Source: an uncultured Paracoccaceae bacterium (GTDB lineage: Bacteria; Pseudomonadota; Alphaproteobacteria; Rhodobacterales; Rhodobacteraceae). From it: a DNA stretch of 64,000 nucleotides. A model generated the notes under the pieces. It did not search any database and was not told where the DNA came from. It worked only from the letters and a program-made list of their open reading frames with translations. Each line of letters begins with the position of its first letter. Within the stretch, counting starts at the first letter, position 1. This document shows, piece after piece, positions 8,574 through 18,196 of this stretch. The stretch is taken from positions 62,001 to 126,000 of the forward strand of contig CANMAI010000001.1 in NCBI GenBank assembly GCA_947495795.1, given 5' to 3'. A program made the translations under genes and the position numbers.

Positions 8574-9860
8574 ATGACATTCACCAAATCCATGATCGCG
8601 GGCCTTGGCCTCGCTGCAATGCTGAACGGCACCACCGCTCTGGCGCAGGAAGATACCATCAAGGTCGGCATCCTCCACTCACTCTCCGGCACAATGGCCA
8701 TTTCCGAGACAACACTCAAAGACGCCATGCTGATGCTCATCGAAGAGCAAAACAAGAAAGGTGGCGTGCTCGGCAAACAGCTGGAGCCCGTGGTGGTCGA
8801 TCCCGCATCCGATTGGCCGCTCTTTGCTGAAAAGGCACGCGAACTCCTCGAAGTGCACGAAGTTGCGGCAGTCTTCGGCAACTGGACATCGGTCAGCCGC
8901 AAATCCGTGCTGCCCGTATTCGAAGAACTCAACGGCCTCCTCTTCTACCCTGTCCAGTACGAAGGTGAAGAAAGCCAGCGCAACGTATTCTACACCGGTG
9001 CCGCTCCCAACCAGCAGGCCATCCCCGCCGTCGATTACCTCCTCGCTGAAGAGGAAGTGGAGCGCTGGGTCCTCGCGGGCACCGATTATGTCTACCCCCG
9101 CACCACCAACAAGATTCTTGAAGCCTATCTCAAGGGCCTCGGTGTCGCGGAAGAAGACATCATGATCAACTACACACCGTTCGGCCATTCCGACTGGCAG
9201 ACAATCGTAAGCGATATCAAGGCCTTCGGCTCCGCTGGCAAAAAAACCGCCGTGGTCTCTACAATCAACGGCGATGCCAACGTGCCCTTCTACAAGGAAC
9301 TCGGCAATCAGGGCATCTCAGCGGAAGACATCCCCGTAGTGGCCTTCTCCGTGGGTGAAGAGGAACTCGCAGGCCTCGATACGGAGCCCCTCATCGGCCA
9401 CCTCGCCGCGTGGAATTACTTCATGAGCGTGGAATCGGACGCGAATGATGAATTCATCGAAGCGTGGCACGCCTTCATCGGCGATGAAGACCGCGTCACG
9501 AACGACCCGATGGAAGCCCACTATATCGGCTTCAACATGTGGGTGAAGGCTGTTGAAAAAGCAGGCACCACCGATCCGGACGCCGTGATCGACAGCATCG
9601 TGGGCGTCTCTGTGCCAAATCTCTCAGGCGGCTACTCAGCGATGATGCCCAACCACCACATCACCAAGCCCGTCCTTGTCGGTGAAATTCAGGATGATGG
9701 CCAGTTCGATATCGTCTGGGAGACCTCCGGCCTCGTCGTCGGAGATGCATGGTCCGATTACCTTCCGGAATCCGCCGTCCTCATCTCCGATTGGCGCGCC
9801 CCGATGACGTGCGGCAACTTCAACGTTGAAACCGCCCAGTGCGGCGGCTCCGTGAACTGA
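8574..9860 (+). CDS. urtA: Urea ABC transporter, substrate-binding protein
   Basis: A 428-residue periplasmic binding protein. A signal peptide (MTFTKSMIAGLGLAAMLNGT, cleavage after ALA near residue 23) leads into the mature start QEDTIKVGILHSLSGTMAIS, typical of UrtA. Further family landmarks are LYPVQYEGEE-like FYPVQYEGEES, GTDYVYPRTTNKI and GPVKVGE-like PVLVGEIQDDGQF. It delivers urea to UrtBC. The frame extends upstream to 8460, but the signal peptide sets the start at 8574. It is the first gene of urtABCDE, and its position upstream of urease says the imported urea is hydrolysed in the cytoplasm for nitrogen. Confidence 0.96.
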   Translation: MTFTKSMIAGLGLAAMLNGTTALAQEDTIKVGILHSLSGTMAISETTLKDAMLMLIEEQNKKGGVLGKQLEPVVVDPASDWPLFAEKARELLEVHEVAAVFGNWTSVSRKSVLPVFEELNGLLFYPVQYEGEESQRNVFYTGAAPNQQAIPAVDYLLAEEEVERWVLAGTDYVYPRTTNKILEAYLKGLGVAEEDIMINYTPFGHSDWQTIVSDIKAFGSAGKKTAVVSTINGDANVPFYKELGNQGISAEDIPVVAFSVGEEELAGLDTEPLIGHLAAWNYFMSVESDANDEFIEAWHAFIGDEDRVTNDPMEAHYIGFNMWVKAVEKAGTTDPDAVIDSIVGVSVPNLSGGYSAMMPNHHITKPVLVGEIQDDGQFDIVWETSGLVVGDAWSDYLPESAVLISDWRAPMTCGNFNVETAQCGGSVN

Positions 9861-9909
9861 TGGAAACCGGGCGCGCGGGCCACTCGCGCGCCCACCCGAA
9901 GGATATCCG

Positions 9910-11499
9910 ATGTTGTTCCGAGCCCTTATTGCGTGCCTGCTCCTCCTCGCATCTCTCGCCCAAGCCGCGACCTTCGAAGAGCTTGCCGCCCAGCTTCCCG
10001 AGGGCAAGTTTGATGATCGCGCGAAGGTGGTCGAAGCCATCGCAGGTACAGGCAATCCAGCCGCCGTCCCTCTTCTCGAAGCGCTGGCCGAGGGCGATCT
10101 TCAAACTCTGAAAGCAGATGATCGCTTGATCCGAGTGACAAAAGAAAACAAGAAAACAATCGCTTACGATGCGCTCTCAGGCGAACGCATCGGCGAAATC
10201 GGTCGCCGCGATGGCCGCAAGGTAAAGGTAAATAACGGCCTCCGTCGCACCATACGCGCTGCCCTCAGCGTCCTCACACTGCGTGATCCCAACCCATTCA
10301 AACGCATTGAAGCCGCCGAAGCCGCCTTCAAATCTGCCGATGCCGAACAACTTCCAGCGCTGAAAGCCGCCCTTGAGGCAGAAGAAAATCCAACCGTCAT
10401 GGCGGCCCTCACCACCGCCATCGCCGCCACCACGCTGTCCTCGGGTGAACCCACGCAAGCCAAGCTGGAAGCCATCTCGCTGATGCGCGAACAAGGCGAT
10501 CAACAGGCCCTCTCCGTCCTCGCCCCCCTGATGGAGAACGAAGAGCTGGGCGAGGCCGCCACCGAAGCCGTCGCCGCCATAGAACGCTCACAAGCTCTAT
10601 GGGGCATCGGCCAGAACGTCTGGTACGGCCTCTCCCTCGGCTCCGTCCTCCTGCTCGCCGCCATCGGCCTCGCCATCACCTTCGGCGTGATGGGCGTGAT
10701 CAACATGGCGCACGGCGAGCTTGTGATGATCGGCGCCTACACCACCTTCGCCGTGCAGGAAGTGATCCGGAATTCCGCACCCGAGCTTTTCGGCTATTCC
10801 CTCCTCATCGCCGCCCCTTTGGCCTTCCTTGTCGCGGGCCTCACGGGGGTCGGTATAGAGCGTGGCGTCGTCCGCTTCCTCTACGGTCGCCCTTTGGAAA
10901 CCCTGCTCGCCACATGGGGCATCTCCCTCATCCTCCAGCAAACCGTCCGCTCCATTTTCGGCCCCAACAACCGCGAGGTTGGTAACCCCGATTGGATGTC
11001 CGGCGCGTTCGAGCTTGGGCAGATCACCATCACCTACAACCGTCTCTGGATCCTCATCTTCGCCCTCATCGTCTTCTTCGGCCTCCTGATGGTTCTCAAA
11101 CGCACGCCGCTCGGCCTCCAAATGCGCGCCGTCACACAAAACCGCGCGATGGCCGCCAACATGGGCATCCGCACCGGCTGGGTAGATGCGATGACATTCG
11201 GCCTCGGCGCAGGCATCGCAGGCCTTGCGGGCGTCGCCCTCTCCCAGATCGACAACGTGAGCCCCAACCTGGGCCAATCCTACATCGTGGACAGCTTCAT
11301 GGTCGTCGTCTTCGGCGGCGCGGGCAATCTCTGGGGCGCGCTTGCGGGGGCGTTCTCCCTTGGCATCGCCAACAAGTTCCTGGAGCCCTACACCGGCGCG
11401 GTACTGGCCAAAATCCTTGTCTTGGTGGCTATCATCCTCTTCATCCAGAAGCGCCCAAGGGGCCTCTTCGCGGTGCGCGGCCGCGCGGTAGAAGCATGA
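9910..11499 (+). CDS. urtB: Urea ABC transporter permease
   Basis: A 529-residue protein with two parts. Residues 1-220 hold a signal sequence (MLFRALIACLLLLASLAQA) and a periplasmic helical extension characteristic of UrtB. From about residue 230 it is a LivH-type branched-chain permease with NVWYGLSLGSVLLLAAIGLA, FGVMGVINMAHGELVMIGAY and the C-terminal FGGAGNLWGALAGAFSLGIANK. It starts 49 bases after urtA. The stop codon is followed within 17 bases by a family B palindrome. Confidence 0.95.
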   Translation: MLFRALIACLLLLASLAQAATFEELAAQLPEGKFDDRAKVVEAIAGTGNPAAVPLLEALAEGDLQTLKADDRLIRVTKENKKTIAYDALSGERIGEIGRRDGRKVKVNNGLRRTIRAALSVLTLRDPNPFKRIEAAEAAFKSADAEQLPALKAALEAEENPTVMAALTTAIAATTLSSGEPTQAKLEAISLMREQGDQQALSVLAPLMENEELGEAATEAVAAIERSQALWGIGQNVWYGLSLGSVLLLAAIGLAITFGVMGVINMAHGELVMIGAYTTFAVQEVIRNSAPELFGYSLLIAAPLAFLVAGLTGVGIERGVVRFLYGRPLETLLATWGISLILQQTVRSIFGPNNREVGNPDWMSGAFELGQITITYNRLWILIFALIVFFGLLMVLKRTPLGLQMRAVTQNRAMAANMGIRTGWVDAMTFGLGAGIAGLAGVALSQIDNVSPNLGQSYIVDSFMVVVFGGAGNLWGALAGAFSLGIANKFLEPYTGAVLAKILVLVAIILFIQKRPRGLFAVRGRAVEA

Positions 11500-11515
11500 T
11501 GGTGGACGGTGGGAC

Positions 11516-11540
11516 GGTGGGCAAAATTGCCCACCCTACG
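11516..11540. repeat. Family B palindrome, copy 1 (urtB-urtC gap)
   Basis: GGTGGGCAA pairs with TTGCCCACC around a 2-base centre and is followed by CTACG. It fills most of the gap between urtB and urtC and is preceded by partial GGTGGACGGTGGGACGGTGGG repetition. Copies with the same arms and CTACG tail lie at 55.1 and 56.05 kb. Confidence 0.7.
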
Positions 11541-11556
11541 AGATTTGGAGGTCGCG

Positions 11557-12648
11557 GTGCTTAGTCTCATAGATCGCCGCATGGGGATTTTCCTCGCAGG
11601 CCTCTTCATCCTTACCGTCGCCATCCCCATCGGCAATCTTGCGATGGAAGGCCAGCCCGTGCCCTCCTACGCCGTCTCCCTCCTCGGCAAGTATCTCTGC
11701 TACGCGCTCCTAGCGGTGGCGCTCGATCTCGTCTGGGGCTATTGCGGCATTCTCTCCCTCGGCCACGGGGCGTTCTTCGCGCTTGGTGGATACGCAATGG
11801 GCATGCACCTGATGCGAGAGATCGGCGATCGCGGTGTTTACGCCAACCCCGACCTCCCGGATTTCATGGTCTTCCTCAACTATCAGGAACTCCCCTGGTT
11901 CTGGTGGGGCTTCGATCAGTTCTGGTTCGCCTGCCTCATGGTCCTCGCCGTCCCCGGCACACTCGCCTTCATCTTCGGTTGGTTCGCCTTTCGCTCCCGC
12001 GTCACCGGCGTCTATCTCTCAATCATAACACAGGCCCTCACCTACGCACTGATGCTCGCCTTCTTCCGCAACGAGATGGGCTTTGGCGGAAACAACGGCC
12101 TCACCGATTTCAAGGATGTACTGGGCTTCAGCCTCCAAACAGATGCCACTCGCGCGGGCCTCTTCATCCTCTCGGCCATAGCCCTCGCCACCGGCCTCCT
12201 CATCGCCAAAGCCATAACCGCCTCGAAACTCGGCAAAATCCTCATCGCCATCCGCGACGCCGAAAGCCGCACCCGCTTCATCGGCTACCGCGTGGAGGGC
12301 TACAAACTCTTCGTCTTCACGGTCTCCGCGATGATGGCGGGCGTCGCAGGCGCGCTCTACACACCGCAGGTCGGCATCATCAACCCCGGAGAGTTCTCCC
12401 CCGCCAACTCCATAGAGATTGTCATTTGGGTGGCCTTGGGCGGGCGCGGCACTCTCGTCGGCGCGGCTATAGGTGCCATTCTCGTCGCCCTCGCCAAAAC
12501 CCTACTCACCGGCTGGATCCCCGAAATCTGGCTCTTCGCCCTCGGTGCCCTCTTCGTCTTCGTCACGATCTTCATGCCGAAAGGTGTGCTTGGCGTGATC
12601 GAAAACATCGCGCCGAAAAGGCCCAAACCGGCGGAGGCACCAGCATGA
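11557..12648 (+). CDS. urtC: Urea ABC transporter permease
   Basis: A 363-residue LivM-type inner-membrane permease. Landmarks are DLVWGYCGILSLGHGAFFAL, the EMGFGGNNGLTDFKDVLGF loop specific to UrtC, the EAA-like IRDAESRTRFIGYRVEGYK motif and NSIEIVIWVALGGRGTLVGA. The start chosen is the GTG at 11557, which has a GGAGGT ribosome site five bases upstream; the more distal in-frame ATG at 11509 would place family B repeat sequence inside the protein. The 3' end overlaps urtD by four bases (ATGA). Confidence 0.93.
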   Translation: MLSLIDRRMGIFLAGLFILTVAIPIGNLAMEGQPVPSYAVSLLGKYLCYALLAVALDLVWGYCGILSLGHGAFFALGGYAMGMHLMREIGDRGVYANPDLPDFMVFLNYQELPWFWWGFDQFWFACLMVLAVPGTLAFIFGWFAFRSRVTGVYLSIITQALTYALMLAFFRNEMGFGGNNGLTDFKDVLGFSLQTDATRAGLFILSAIALATGLLIAKAITASKLGKILIAIRDAESRTRFIGYRVEGYKLFVFTVSAMMAGVAGALYTPQVGIINPGEFSPANSIEIVIWVALGGRGTLVGAAIGAILVALAKTLLTGWIPEIWLFALGALFVFVTIFMPKGVLGVIENIAPKRPKPAEAPA

Positions 12649-13382
12649 TTTCCCAACTCTACCTCAACGGCGTCACCCGTTCCTTCGATGGCTTCAAGGC
12701 CATCAACGGCCTTTCGCTGACAGTAGACAAGGGCGAACTTCGCGCGATCATCGGTCCGAACGGCGCAGGCAAAACCACGATGATGGATATCATCACGGGC
12801 AAGACCCGCCCGGATGAGGGCGAGGTTTTCTGGAACGAGCAGATCGACCTCACCAAGACCGACGAAGCCGGATCCGCCCGCCTCGGCATCGGTCGTAAAT
12901 TCCAGAAACCCACCGTGTTCGAAACGCTGACAGTGGAAGACAACATCGCCCTTGCTCTCAAGGACGAGCGCTCCGTCTTCGCCACCCTCTTCCACCGCCA
13001 GACCGAACCGGACGGCGCAAAAATCACCGAACTTCTGGACCTCGTGAAACTCAACGGAGATCGCTCGCGCCTCGCCGCCGACCTCTCCCACGGCCAGAAA
13101 CAGTGGCTGGAAATCGGCATGCTCCTCGCGCAAGACCCCGAACTCCTGCTGGTGGATGAGCCCGCCGCAGGCATGACGGACGCGGAAACCATGCGCACCG
13201 CCGAGCTCCTGAAGGGCATCGCAGGCCAACACACCGTCATCGTGGTAGAACACGATATGGAGTTTGTCCGCGCCCTCGGTTGCAAAGTCACCGTCCTCCA
13301 CCAAGGGGCGGTGCTGGCCGAGGGCAGCATTGATCACGTCTCGGCAAACCCGGATGTCATAGAGGTTTACTTGGGAAGATGA
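12645..13382 (+). CDS. urtD: Urea ABC transporter ATP-binding protein
   Basis: A 245-residue LivG-type ATPase. Walker A is IIGPNGAGKTTMMDIITGKT, the Q-loop region is GIGRKFQKPTVFETLTV, the ABC signature reads LSHGQKQWLEIGMLL, Walker B is LLLVDEPAAGMT and the H-loop is VIVVEHDMEF. It energises urea uptake with UrtE. It overlaps urtC by four bases, so translation is coupled. Unusually, urtE does not follow directly: an antisense gene of 88 codons occupies the next 270 bases. Confidence 0.96.
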   Translation: MISQLYLNGVTRSFDGFKAINGLSLTVDKGELRAIIGPNGAGKTTMMDIITGKTRPDEGEVFWNEQIDLTKTDEAGSARLGIGRKFQKPTVFETLTVEDNIALALKDERSVFATLFHRQTEPDGAKITELLDLVKLNGDRSRLAADLSHGQKQWLEIGMLLAQDPELLLVDEPAAGMTDAETMRTAELLKGIAGQHTVIVVEHDMEFVRALGCKVTVLHQGAVLAEGSIDHVSANPDVIEVYLGR

Positions 13383-13385
13383 TCG

Positions 13386-13652
13386 CTAAGCGAGTTCAAA
13401 GCTTTTGTCTTTGTGAAACAACAGAATGTCATCGCCGTCTTCGATGCCTCCAATGCTATCTGAGCTTACACCTTTGGGAAGATGATCAATGACCGTTTGC
13501 CAGCCTTTACCCCCTTCTTTTAGCCGTTGTAGGCCGGCCCACTTCTTTAAACTGCCCTTTGAAAACTTCACGGTGCGCTTGAAGGACAGTGGTTCTAGAG
13601 CGTTCCACAAAGCATCTTTGTGCCTTTCTAGCATTTCAGTTTTTCTAACCAT
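13386..13652 (-). CDS. Small unknown protein, antisense between urtD and urtE
   Basis: An 88-residue basic protein I do not recognise (begins MVRKTEMLERHKDALWNALE, ends LLFHKDKSFELA). The start is well supported by a strong AAGGAGG five bases before the ATG. The N-terminal third looks helical; a Lys/Arg-rich stretch (FKRTVKFSKGSLKKW) could bind nucleic acid. The stretch is visibly AT-richer than its neighbours and oriented against the urea operon, which suggests an inserted gene. A TACAAT box about 20 bases upstream of the ribosome site is a possible -10. The function is unknown. Confidence 0.6.
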   Translation of the reverse strand: MVRKTEMLERHKDALWNALEPLSFKRTVKFSKGSLKKWAGLQRLKEGGKGWQTVIDHLPKGVSSDSIGGIEDGDDILLFHKDKSFELA

Positions 13653-13718
13653 GCAAACCTCCTTGAATTGGTACATTGTATGGTCGCGGATGAAGTGTAA
13701 AATTTGTGTTAAATCGTG

Positions 13719-14414
13719 ATGCTGAACATCCAGAATCTCACCCTCCACTACGGTGCCGCCCAAGCCCTCAAATCCGTCTCCCTCCAGGCGAAACCGGGCG
13801 AGGTTACCGCCGTTCTCGGCCGCAACGGCGTTGGCAAAACCTCCCTCATGCGCGCGATCACCGGCCGCCACCCCACCAGCGGCGGGCGCATCGAGTGGCA
13901 AGGGAAGGACATCGCAAAACTCCGCTCCGACAGGCGGGCACAACGAGGCATCGCCAGCGTCCCACAAGGCCGCGAGATCTTCCCGCTCCTCACCGTCCGC
14001 GAAAACCTCGAAACCGGCTTCGCCACGCTTAAACGCACCGACCGCCAAATCCCCGACGACGTCTTCAATCTCTTCCCCGTCCTCCGCGATATGCTGAAAC
14101 GCAGAGGCGGCGATCTCTCGGGCGGCCAGCAACAACAGCTCGCCATAGGTCGCGCCATGGTCACCCGCCCCAAACTCCTCGTGCTGGACGAACCAACAGA
14201 AGGCATCCAACCCTCCATCATAAAGGACATAGGCCGCGCCATAGATTTCCTCCGCCAACAGGGAGACATCGCCATCATCCTGGTAGAACAGTATTTCGAA
14301 TTTGCGAGGGATCTCTGCGATGCCTACGCAGTAATGGACAGAGGCGAAGTGGTGCTGGAAGGCCGCCGCGAAAACATGATTGAAGACGATGTTCGACGCT
14401 GGCTCACGGTCTAA
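13719..14414 (+). CDS. urtE: Urea ABC transporter ATP-binding protein
   Basis: A 231-residue LivF-type ATPase with Walker A VLGRNGVGKTSLMRAI, the ABC signature GGDLSGGQQQQLAIGRAM, Walker B LLVLDEPTEGIQPSI and the H-loop IILVEQYFEFA. It starts at ATG 13719; the GTG just before it is also possible. No strong ribosome site is seen, and the 336-base gap from urtD is taken up by the antisense small gene and its upstream region, so expression may depend on read-through from urtA. Its 3' end overlaps ureD by 26 bases. Confidence 0.95.
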   Translation: MLNIQNLTLHYGAAQALKSVSLQAKPGEVTAVLGRNGVGKTSLMRAITGRHPTSGGRIEWQGKDIAKLRSDRRAQRGIASVPQGREIFPLLTVRENLETGFATLKRTDRQIPDDVFNLFPVLRDMLKRRGGDLSGGQQQQLAIGRAMVTRPKLLVLDEPTEGIQPSIIKDIGRAIDFLRQQGDIAIILVEQYFEFARDLCDAYAVMDRGEVVLEGRRENMIEDDVRRWLTV

Positions 14415-15195
14415 CCTGCAAAGAGCGCGCGGCCGCGCGCATGTGGGCTGGAAGGCCAAGGGCGGGAAAACCGCACTTGCGCATCTCCACCAATCCGGCT
14501 GCGCAAAAATTCTGCTGCCGCAAACTTACGGTGCACCGCCCGAAGCCGTCATTATCAACACATCGGGCGGCATCACGGGGGGCGACAGGCTGGAATATTC
14601 CGCCGAAGTCGCCAGCGACACAGAGGCCACGCTTACCACCCAGGCAGCAGAGCGCATCTATCGGGCCAGCACTGACGAGGCGAGGATCACCACACAGATT
14701 ACCATAGGCGCAGGCGCTACCCTCCACTGGCTGCCGCAGGAAACCATTCTCTTCGAAGGTTCCGCGCTGTCCCGCCATCTTCACGTGAAGATGGACGAGG
14801 CAGCCACAGCCCTGATTGCCGAGACGATCATCCTTGGTCGCGAAGCAATGGGTGAAACGCTCAGCGAGATCAGCCTGTCGGATCAGTGGCGCATCCACAA
14901 AGGGGGCACTCTGATCCACGCGGAAGCACTCCGCCTCAAGCCACCCCTCGGCACATTTCAATCCAAGGCCACCCTCGGCGGCCACCGCGCCCTCTCCACG
15001 CTCGCCTATATCGGAGCAGATGCGGAGGATCGCCTTACGCAAGCGCGTGATCTCCTGCGGAAGGGCCACGCCTCCGCATGGAATGGCAAGCTCATTTGCC
15101 GCTGGCTCGGGCGGCCTGAAGAGGTCAAAGCCGATCTCATGAATTTCCTCACCCATTTCCGCGCAGCGCCGTTGCCGCGCGTCTGGCATCTATAG
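14389..15195 (+). CDS. ureD: Urease accessory protein UreD
   Basis: A 268-residue UreD (UreH) chaperone that binds apo-urease with UreF and UreG so that nickel can be loaded. The start [22 protein letters not shown], the [15 protein letters not shown] segment and [20 protein letters not shown] are characteristic. The ATG at 14389 is used; a TTG at 14380 is in frame. It overlaps the end of urtE, joining transport and enzyme genes in one transcription unit, and precedes ureA by 10 bases with AGGAGG. Confidence 0.94.
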   Translation: MFDAGSRSNLQRARGRAHVGWKAKGGKTALAHLHQSGCAKILLPQTYGAPPEAVIINTSGGITGGDRLEYSAEVASDTEATLTTQAAERIYRASTDEARITTQITIGAGATLHWLPQETILFEGSALSRHLHVKMDEAATALIAETIILGREAMGETLSEISLSDQWRIHKGGTLIHAEALRLKPPLGTFQSKATLGGHRALSTLAYIGADAEDRLTQARDLLRKGHASAWNGKLICRWLGRPEEVKADLMNFLTHFRAAPLPRVWHL

Positions 15196-15205
15196 GAGGC
15201 CCGCA

Positions 15206-15508
15206 ATGAACCTCACCCCCCGCGAGAAGGACAAGCTCCTGATCAGCCTCGCCGCAATGGTCGCCCGCGGCCGCCTCGCCCGGGGCGTAAAGCTCAACCA
15301 TCCCGAAGCCATCGCGCTGATCACCGATTATGTGGTGGAGGGTGCCCGCGATGGCCGCTCCGTTGCCGATCTCATGGAAGCCGGTGCGCATGTGATTACA
15401 GCCGAGCAATGCATGGAGGGCATCCCGGAAATGATCCACGATGTACAGGTGGAGGCCACCTTCCCAGACGGCACCAAACTCGTCACCGTTCACGCGCCCA
15501 TTCGCTAA
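15206..15508 (+). CDS. ureA: Urease gamma subunit
   Basis: A 100-residue UreA of normal length. It begins [20 protein letters not shown] and contains [15 protein letters not shown]-like [21 protein letters not shown] and [20 protein letters not shown]. It is the smallest subunit of the (UreABC)3 cytoplasmic urease. A strong AGGAGG precedes it. Separate ureA and ureB genes are the usual bacterial arrangement; the 118-base gap to ureB holds three copies of an 11-base iteron. Confidence 0.97.
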   Translation: MNLTPREKDKLLISLAAMVARGRLARGVKLNHPEAIALITDYVVEGARDGRSVADLMEAGAHVITAEQCMEGIPEMIHDVQVEATFPDGTKLVTVHAPIR

Positions 15509-15530
15509 TACCCGACCAAACAGGTCACAT

Positions 15531-15563
15531 TACCAAACCCGTACCAAACCCGTACCAAACCCA
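15531..15563 (+). repeat. Three tandem 11-base iterons TACCAAACCC(G/A) before ureB
   Basis: TACCAAACCCG, TACCAAACCCG and TACCAAACCCA follow one another without gaps, a period of 11 bases or about one helical turn, ending 63 bases before the ureB ATG. Related degenerate pairs (TACCAAACCCA-TACCAAATCCA) occur on the minus strand upstream of moeA and of the flavin monooxygenase, in the same orientation relative to the downstream gene. Phased tandem sites look like an operator, but the binding protein is unknown. Confidence 0.7.
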
Positions 15564-15626
15564 GCTTTCTCTTTTTGCCCAATATGCGCGCTGGAGACAG
15601 ACAACCAAACGCAAAGGAACCACCTT

Positions 15627-15932
15627 ATGATACCCGGAGAGCTATTCCCAACACCCGGCCAAATCACCCTCAACAAAGGTGCCGCCCAGATCACTATCAC
15701 CGTCGCCAACACCGGCGACCGCCCGGTGCAGGTAGGCTCTCATTATCACTTCGCGGAAACCAATCCGGCACTGGAGTTCGACCGCACAAAAGCCCACGGC
15801 CACCGTCTGGATATCGCCGCCGGCACCGCCGTTCGTTTTGAACCCGGGCAGCGCCGCGACGTACACCTCGTTCCTTATGCCGGAGCCAGAAAAGTCTTTG
15901 GATTCAATCAGAAAGTCATGGGCGATCTCTGA
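15627..15932 (+). CDS. ureB: Urease beta subunit
   Basis: A 101-residue UreB of normal length: [54 protein letters not shown] and [14 protein letters not shown] are all family signatures. It packs between UreA and UreC in the urease trimer. It lies 26 bases before ureC. The iteron array upstream could give it, with ureC, its own regulation apart from ureA. Confidence 0.97.
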   Translation: MIPGELFPTPGQITLNKGAAQITITVANTGDRPVQVGSHYHFAETNPALEFDRTKAHGHRLDIAAGTAVRFEPGQRRDVHLVPYAGARKVFGFNQKVMGDL

Positions 15933-15958
15933 TCCACCCTAAGCTTAAGGAGCATTCC

Positions 15959-17668
15959 ATGCCGACCCAGATCCCCCGCGCTGCCTATGCCGATATGTAT
16001 GGCCCCACCACCGGAGACCGTCTGCGCCTCGCCGATACGGACCTGATCATCGAAGTGGAGCGCGACCTCACGACCTACGGCGAGGAGGTCAAGTTCGGCG
16101 GCGGCAAAGTAATCCGTGACGGTATGGGGCAAAGTCAGGTCACACGCGCCGAAGGCGCCGTTGATACAGTAATCACAAATGCCCTGATCGTTGATTACAC
16201 GGGCATCTACAAGGCAGATGTAGGGCTTCGAAGTGGCCTCATCCACAAGATAGGCAAAGCAGGCAACCCGGATACCCAACCGGGCGTAGACATCATCATC
16301 GGCCCCGGCACCGAAGCAATAGCTGGCGAAGGCCGCATCCTCACCGCAGGCGGGTTCGACGCTCACATCCACTTCATCTGCCCGCAGCAGATAGACGATG
16401 CGCTCCATTCCGGTATCACCACCATGCTCGGCGGCGGCACCGGCCCTGCACACGGCACGCTTGCCACCACCTGCACCCCCGGCCCATGGCATATAGGCCG
16501 GATGCTGCAATCGCTTGATGCCTTCCCGATGAATTTCGGCCTCTCGGGCAAAGGCAACGCCTCGCAACCCGCAGCCCTTGTCGAGATGGTCAAGGGTGGC
16601 GCCTGCGCACTCAAACTCCATGAGGATTGGGGCACCACACCGGCTGCAATTGATTGCTGCCTGACGGTTGCCGATGAGATGGACGTACAGGTGATGATCC
16701 ACACCGACACGCTCAACGAAAGCGGATTTGTCGAGAACACCGTCGCCGCCATGAAGGGCCGTACCATCCACGCCTTTCACACAGAAGGCGCAGGGGGCGG
16801 CCATGCCCCTGATATCATTAAGGTATGTGGCGAAGCCCACGTCATCCCCTCCTCCACAAATCCGACCCGGCCCTATACGGTGAACACGCTGGAAGAGCAT
16901 CTCGACATGCTCATGGTGTGCCACCATCTCGATAAATCCATCCCAGAAGATGTAGCATTTGCTGAAAGCCGTATCCGCAAGGAGACAATAGCGGCGGAAG
17001 ATATCCTGCACGATATGGGTGCGTTTTCGATCATCGCGAGCGACAGCCAGGCCATGGGCCGTATCGGCGAAGTGCTGATACGAACATGGCAAACCGCCGA
17101 CAAAATGAAGAAACAACGGGGCGGATTGCCCGAGGAAACTGGCGAGAATGACAATATGCGCGTCCGTCGATACATCGCCAAATATACGATCAATCCCGCC
17201 ATCGCCCACGGCATGAGCAAGCACATCGGGTCCATCGAGGAGGGCAAACGCGCCGACCTCGTGCTCTGGTCGCCAGCCTTTTTCGGCGTGAAACCGGAAA
17301 TGGTGCTCATCGGCGGTACCATCGCCTGCGCCCAGATGGGAGACCCGAACGCCTCCATCCCGACACCGCAACCTGTCTATACACGCCCGATGTTCGGCGC
17401 TTACGGACGCAGCCTCGAATCCAGCTCCGTCACCTTTGTTTCAGCCGCTGCACAGATGGAACGTATCGGCGACACGCTAGGCCTCCACAAGGAAACGGTT
17501 GCAGTGGAAAACACCCGCTCAATTTCGAAATCATCAATGAAACTGAACAACATGATGCCGGAAATAGACGTGAACCCAGAGACTTATGAAGTCCGGGCCA
17601 ATGGAGACCTTCTCACATGCGAGCCTGCGGAAACGCTGCCGATGGCCCAGAGGTACTTCATGTACTAG
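15959..17668 (+). CDS. ureC: Urease alpha (catalytic) subunit
   Basis: A 569-residue UreC, which hydrolyses urea to ammonia and carbamate at a two-nickel centre. Nickel ligands and catalytic residues are visible: the HIHF motif in [14 protein letters not shown], the carbamylated Lys in [16 protein letters not shown], the His of [12 protein letters not shown], the [16 protein letters not shown] segment, the mobile flap [20 protein letters not shown] and the Asp ligand in [12 protein letters not shown]. Length and motifs are complete, so it should be active once loaded by UreDEFG. The stop codon overlaps by a few bases the stop of an antisense small gene. Confidence 0.98.
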   Translation: MPTQIPRAAYADMYGPTTGDRLRLADTDLIIEVERDLTTYGEEVKFGGGKVIRDGMGQSQVTRAEGAVDTVITNALIVDYTGIYKADVGLRSGLIHKIGKAGNPDTQPGVDIIIGPGTEAIAGEGRILTAGGFDAHIHFICPQQIDDALHSGITTMLGGGTGPAHGTLATTCTPGPWHIGRMLQSLDAFPMNFGLSGKGNASQPAALVEMVKGGACALKLHEDWGTTPAAIDCCLTVADEMDVQVMIHTDTLNESGFVENTVAAMKGRTIHAFHTEGAGGGHAPDIIKVCGEAHVIPSSTNPTRPYTVNTLEEHLDMLMVCHHLDKSIPEDVAFAESRIRKETIAAEDILHDMGAFSIIASDSQAMGRIGEVLIRTWQTADKMKKQRGGLPEETGENDNMRVRRYIAKYTINPAIAHGMSKHIGSIEEGKRADLVLWSPAFFGVKPEMVLIGGTIACAQMGDPNASIPTPQPVYTRPMFGAYGRSLESSSVTFVSAAAQMERIGDTLGLHKETVAVENTRSISKSSMKLNNMMPEIDVNPETYEVRANGDLLTCEPAETLPMAQRYFMY

Positions 17669-18027
17669 GGGCTTCGGCCAGCTATGACAGGAAGGTCAAT
17701 CGCCGCAAACTTCGGAGAGTATTCATTCTGTCTCACAGCACCACCGGCTCTTGCTGACAGCATAGCGTCGATGGGCCCGGTGATAACCAGATCCTGCTCC
17801 TCAAGAGCGTAATATTTGGGGTCGTTCAGAACAGATCTCGGCAAGAGTTTCGGATTCAGCTCTCTTATGTGCCGCCTGCGTACCAAAACGCGATACCGCT
17901 CGCCGCTTGCAGCTGTTCTGCATGCGGAAAGCAACAGATCCGCCAGTTCCTTCTCTCTGGCTTTGAGCGTCTCGATTTGGTCGCGGATTTCGCCCAACTC
18001 GTCAATCAAGTGATAGTTACCAATCAT
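17665..18027 (-). CDS. Small coiled-coil protein, antisense after ureC (phage-like)
   Basis: A 120-residue protein. The N-terminus ([33 protein letters not shown]) predicts a coiled coil, followed by a basic stretch ([20 protein letters not shown]). The layout resembles small conserved phage and prophage proteins that begin 'IDELG..K..I..L..RE..L', but this is a weak likeness. The start is fixed by GGAGG five bases upstream. Its stop overlaps the ureC stop head-on. With the 88-codon gene at 13.4 kb it is the second antisense small gene with a strong GGAGGTT ribosome site inside the urea locus. Confidence 0.65.
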   Translation of the reverse strand: MIGNYHLIDELGEIRDQIETLKAREKELADLLLSACRTAASGERYRVLVRRRHIRELNPKLLPRSVLNDPKYYALEEQDLVITGPIDAMLSARAGGAVRQNEYSPKFAAIDLPVIAGRSP

Positions 18028-18196
18028 ACCAACCTCCAATGCGCGAAGGTTAGAAAGAACTGGTTAACCGAATGTAAACTGAAGATGGTCAAAACAAATG
18101 TGCAATCCCGCAACAGTTTGCCGCCCCTCGCTGGATCAGGCTGGCCAGACAAACAGCGCTCAGATCTAAATGCTTGTCAATGAACGGAGGCACACT

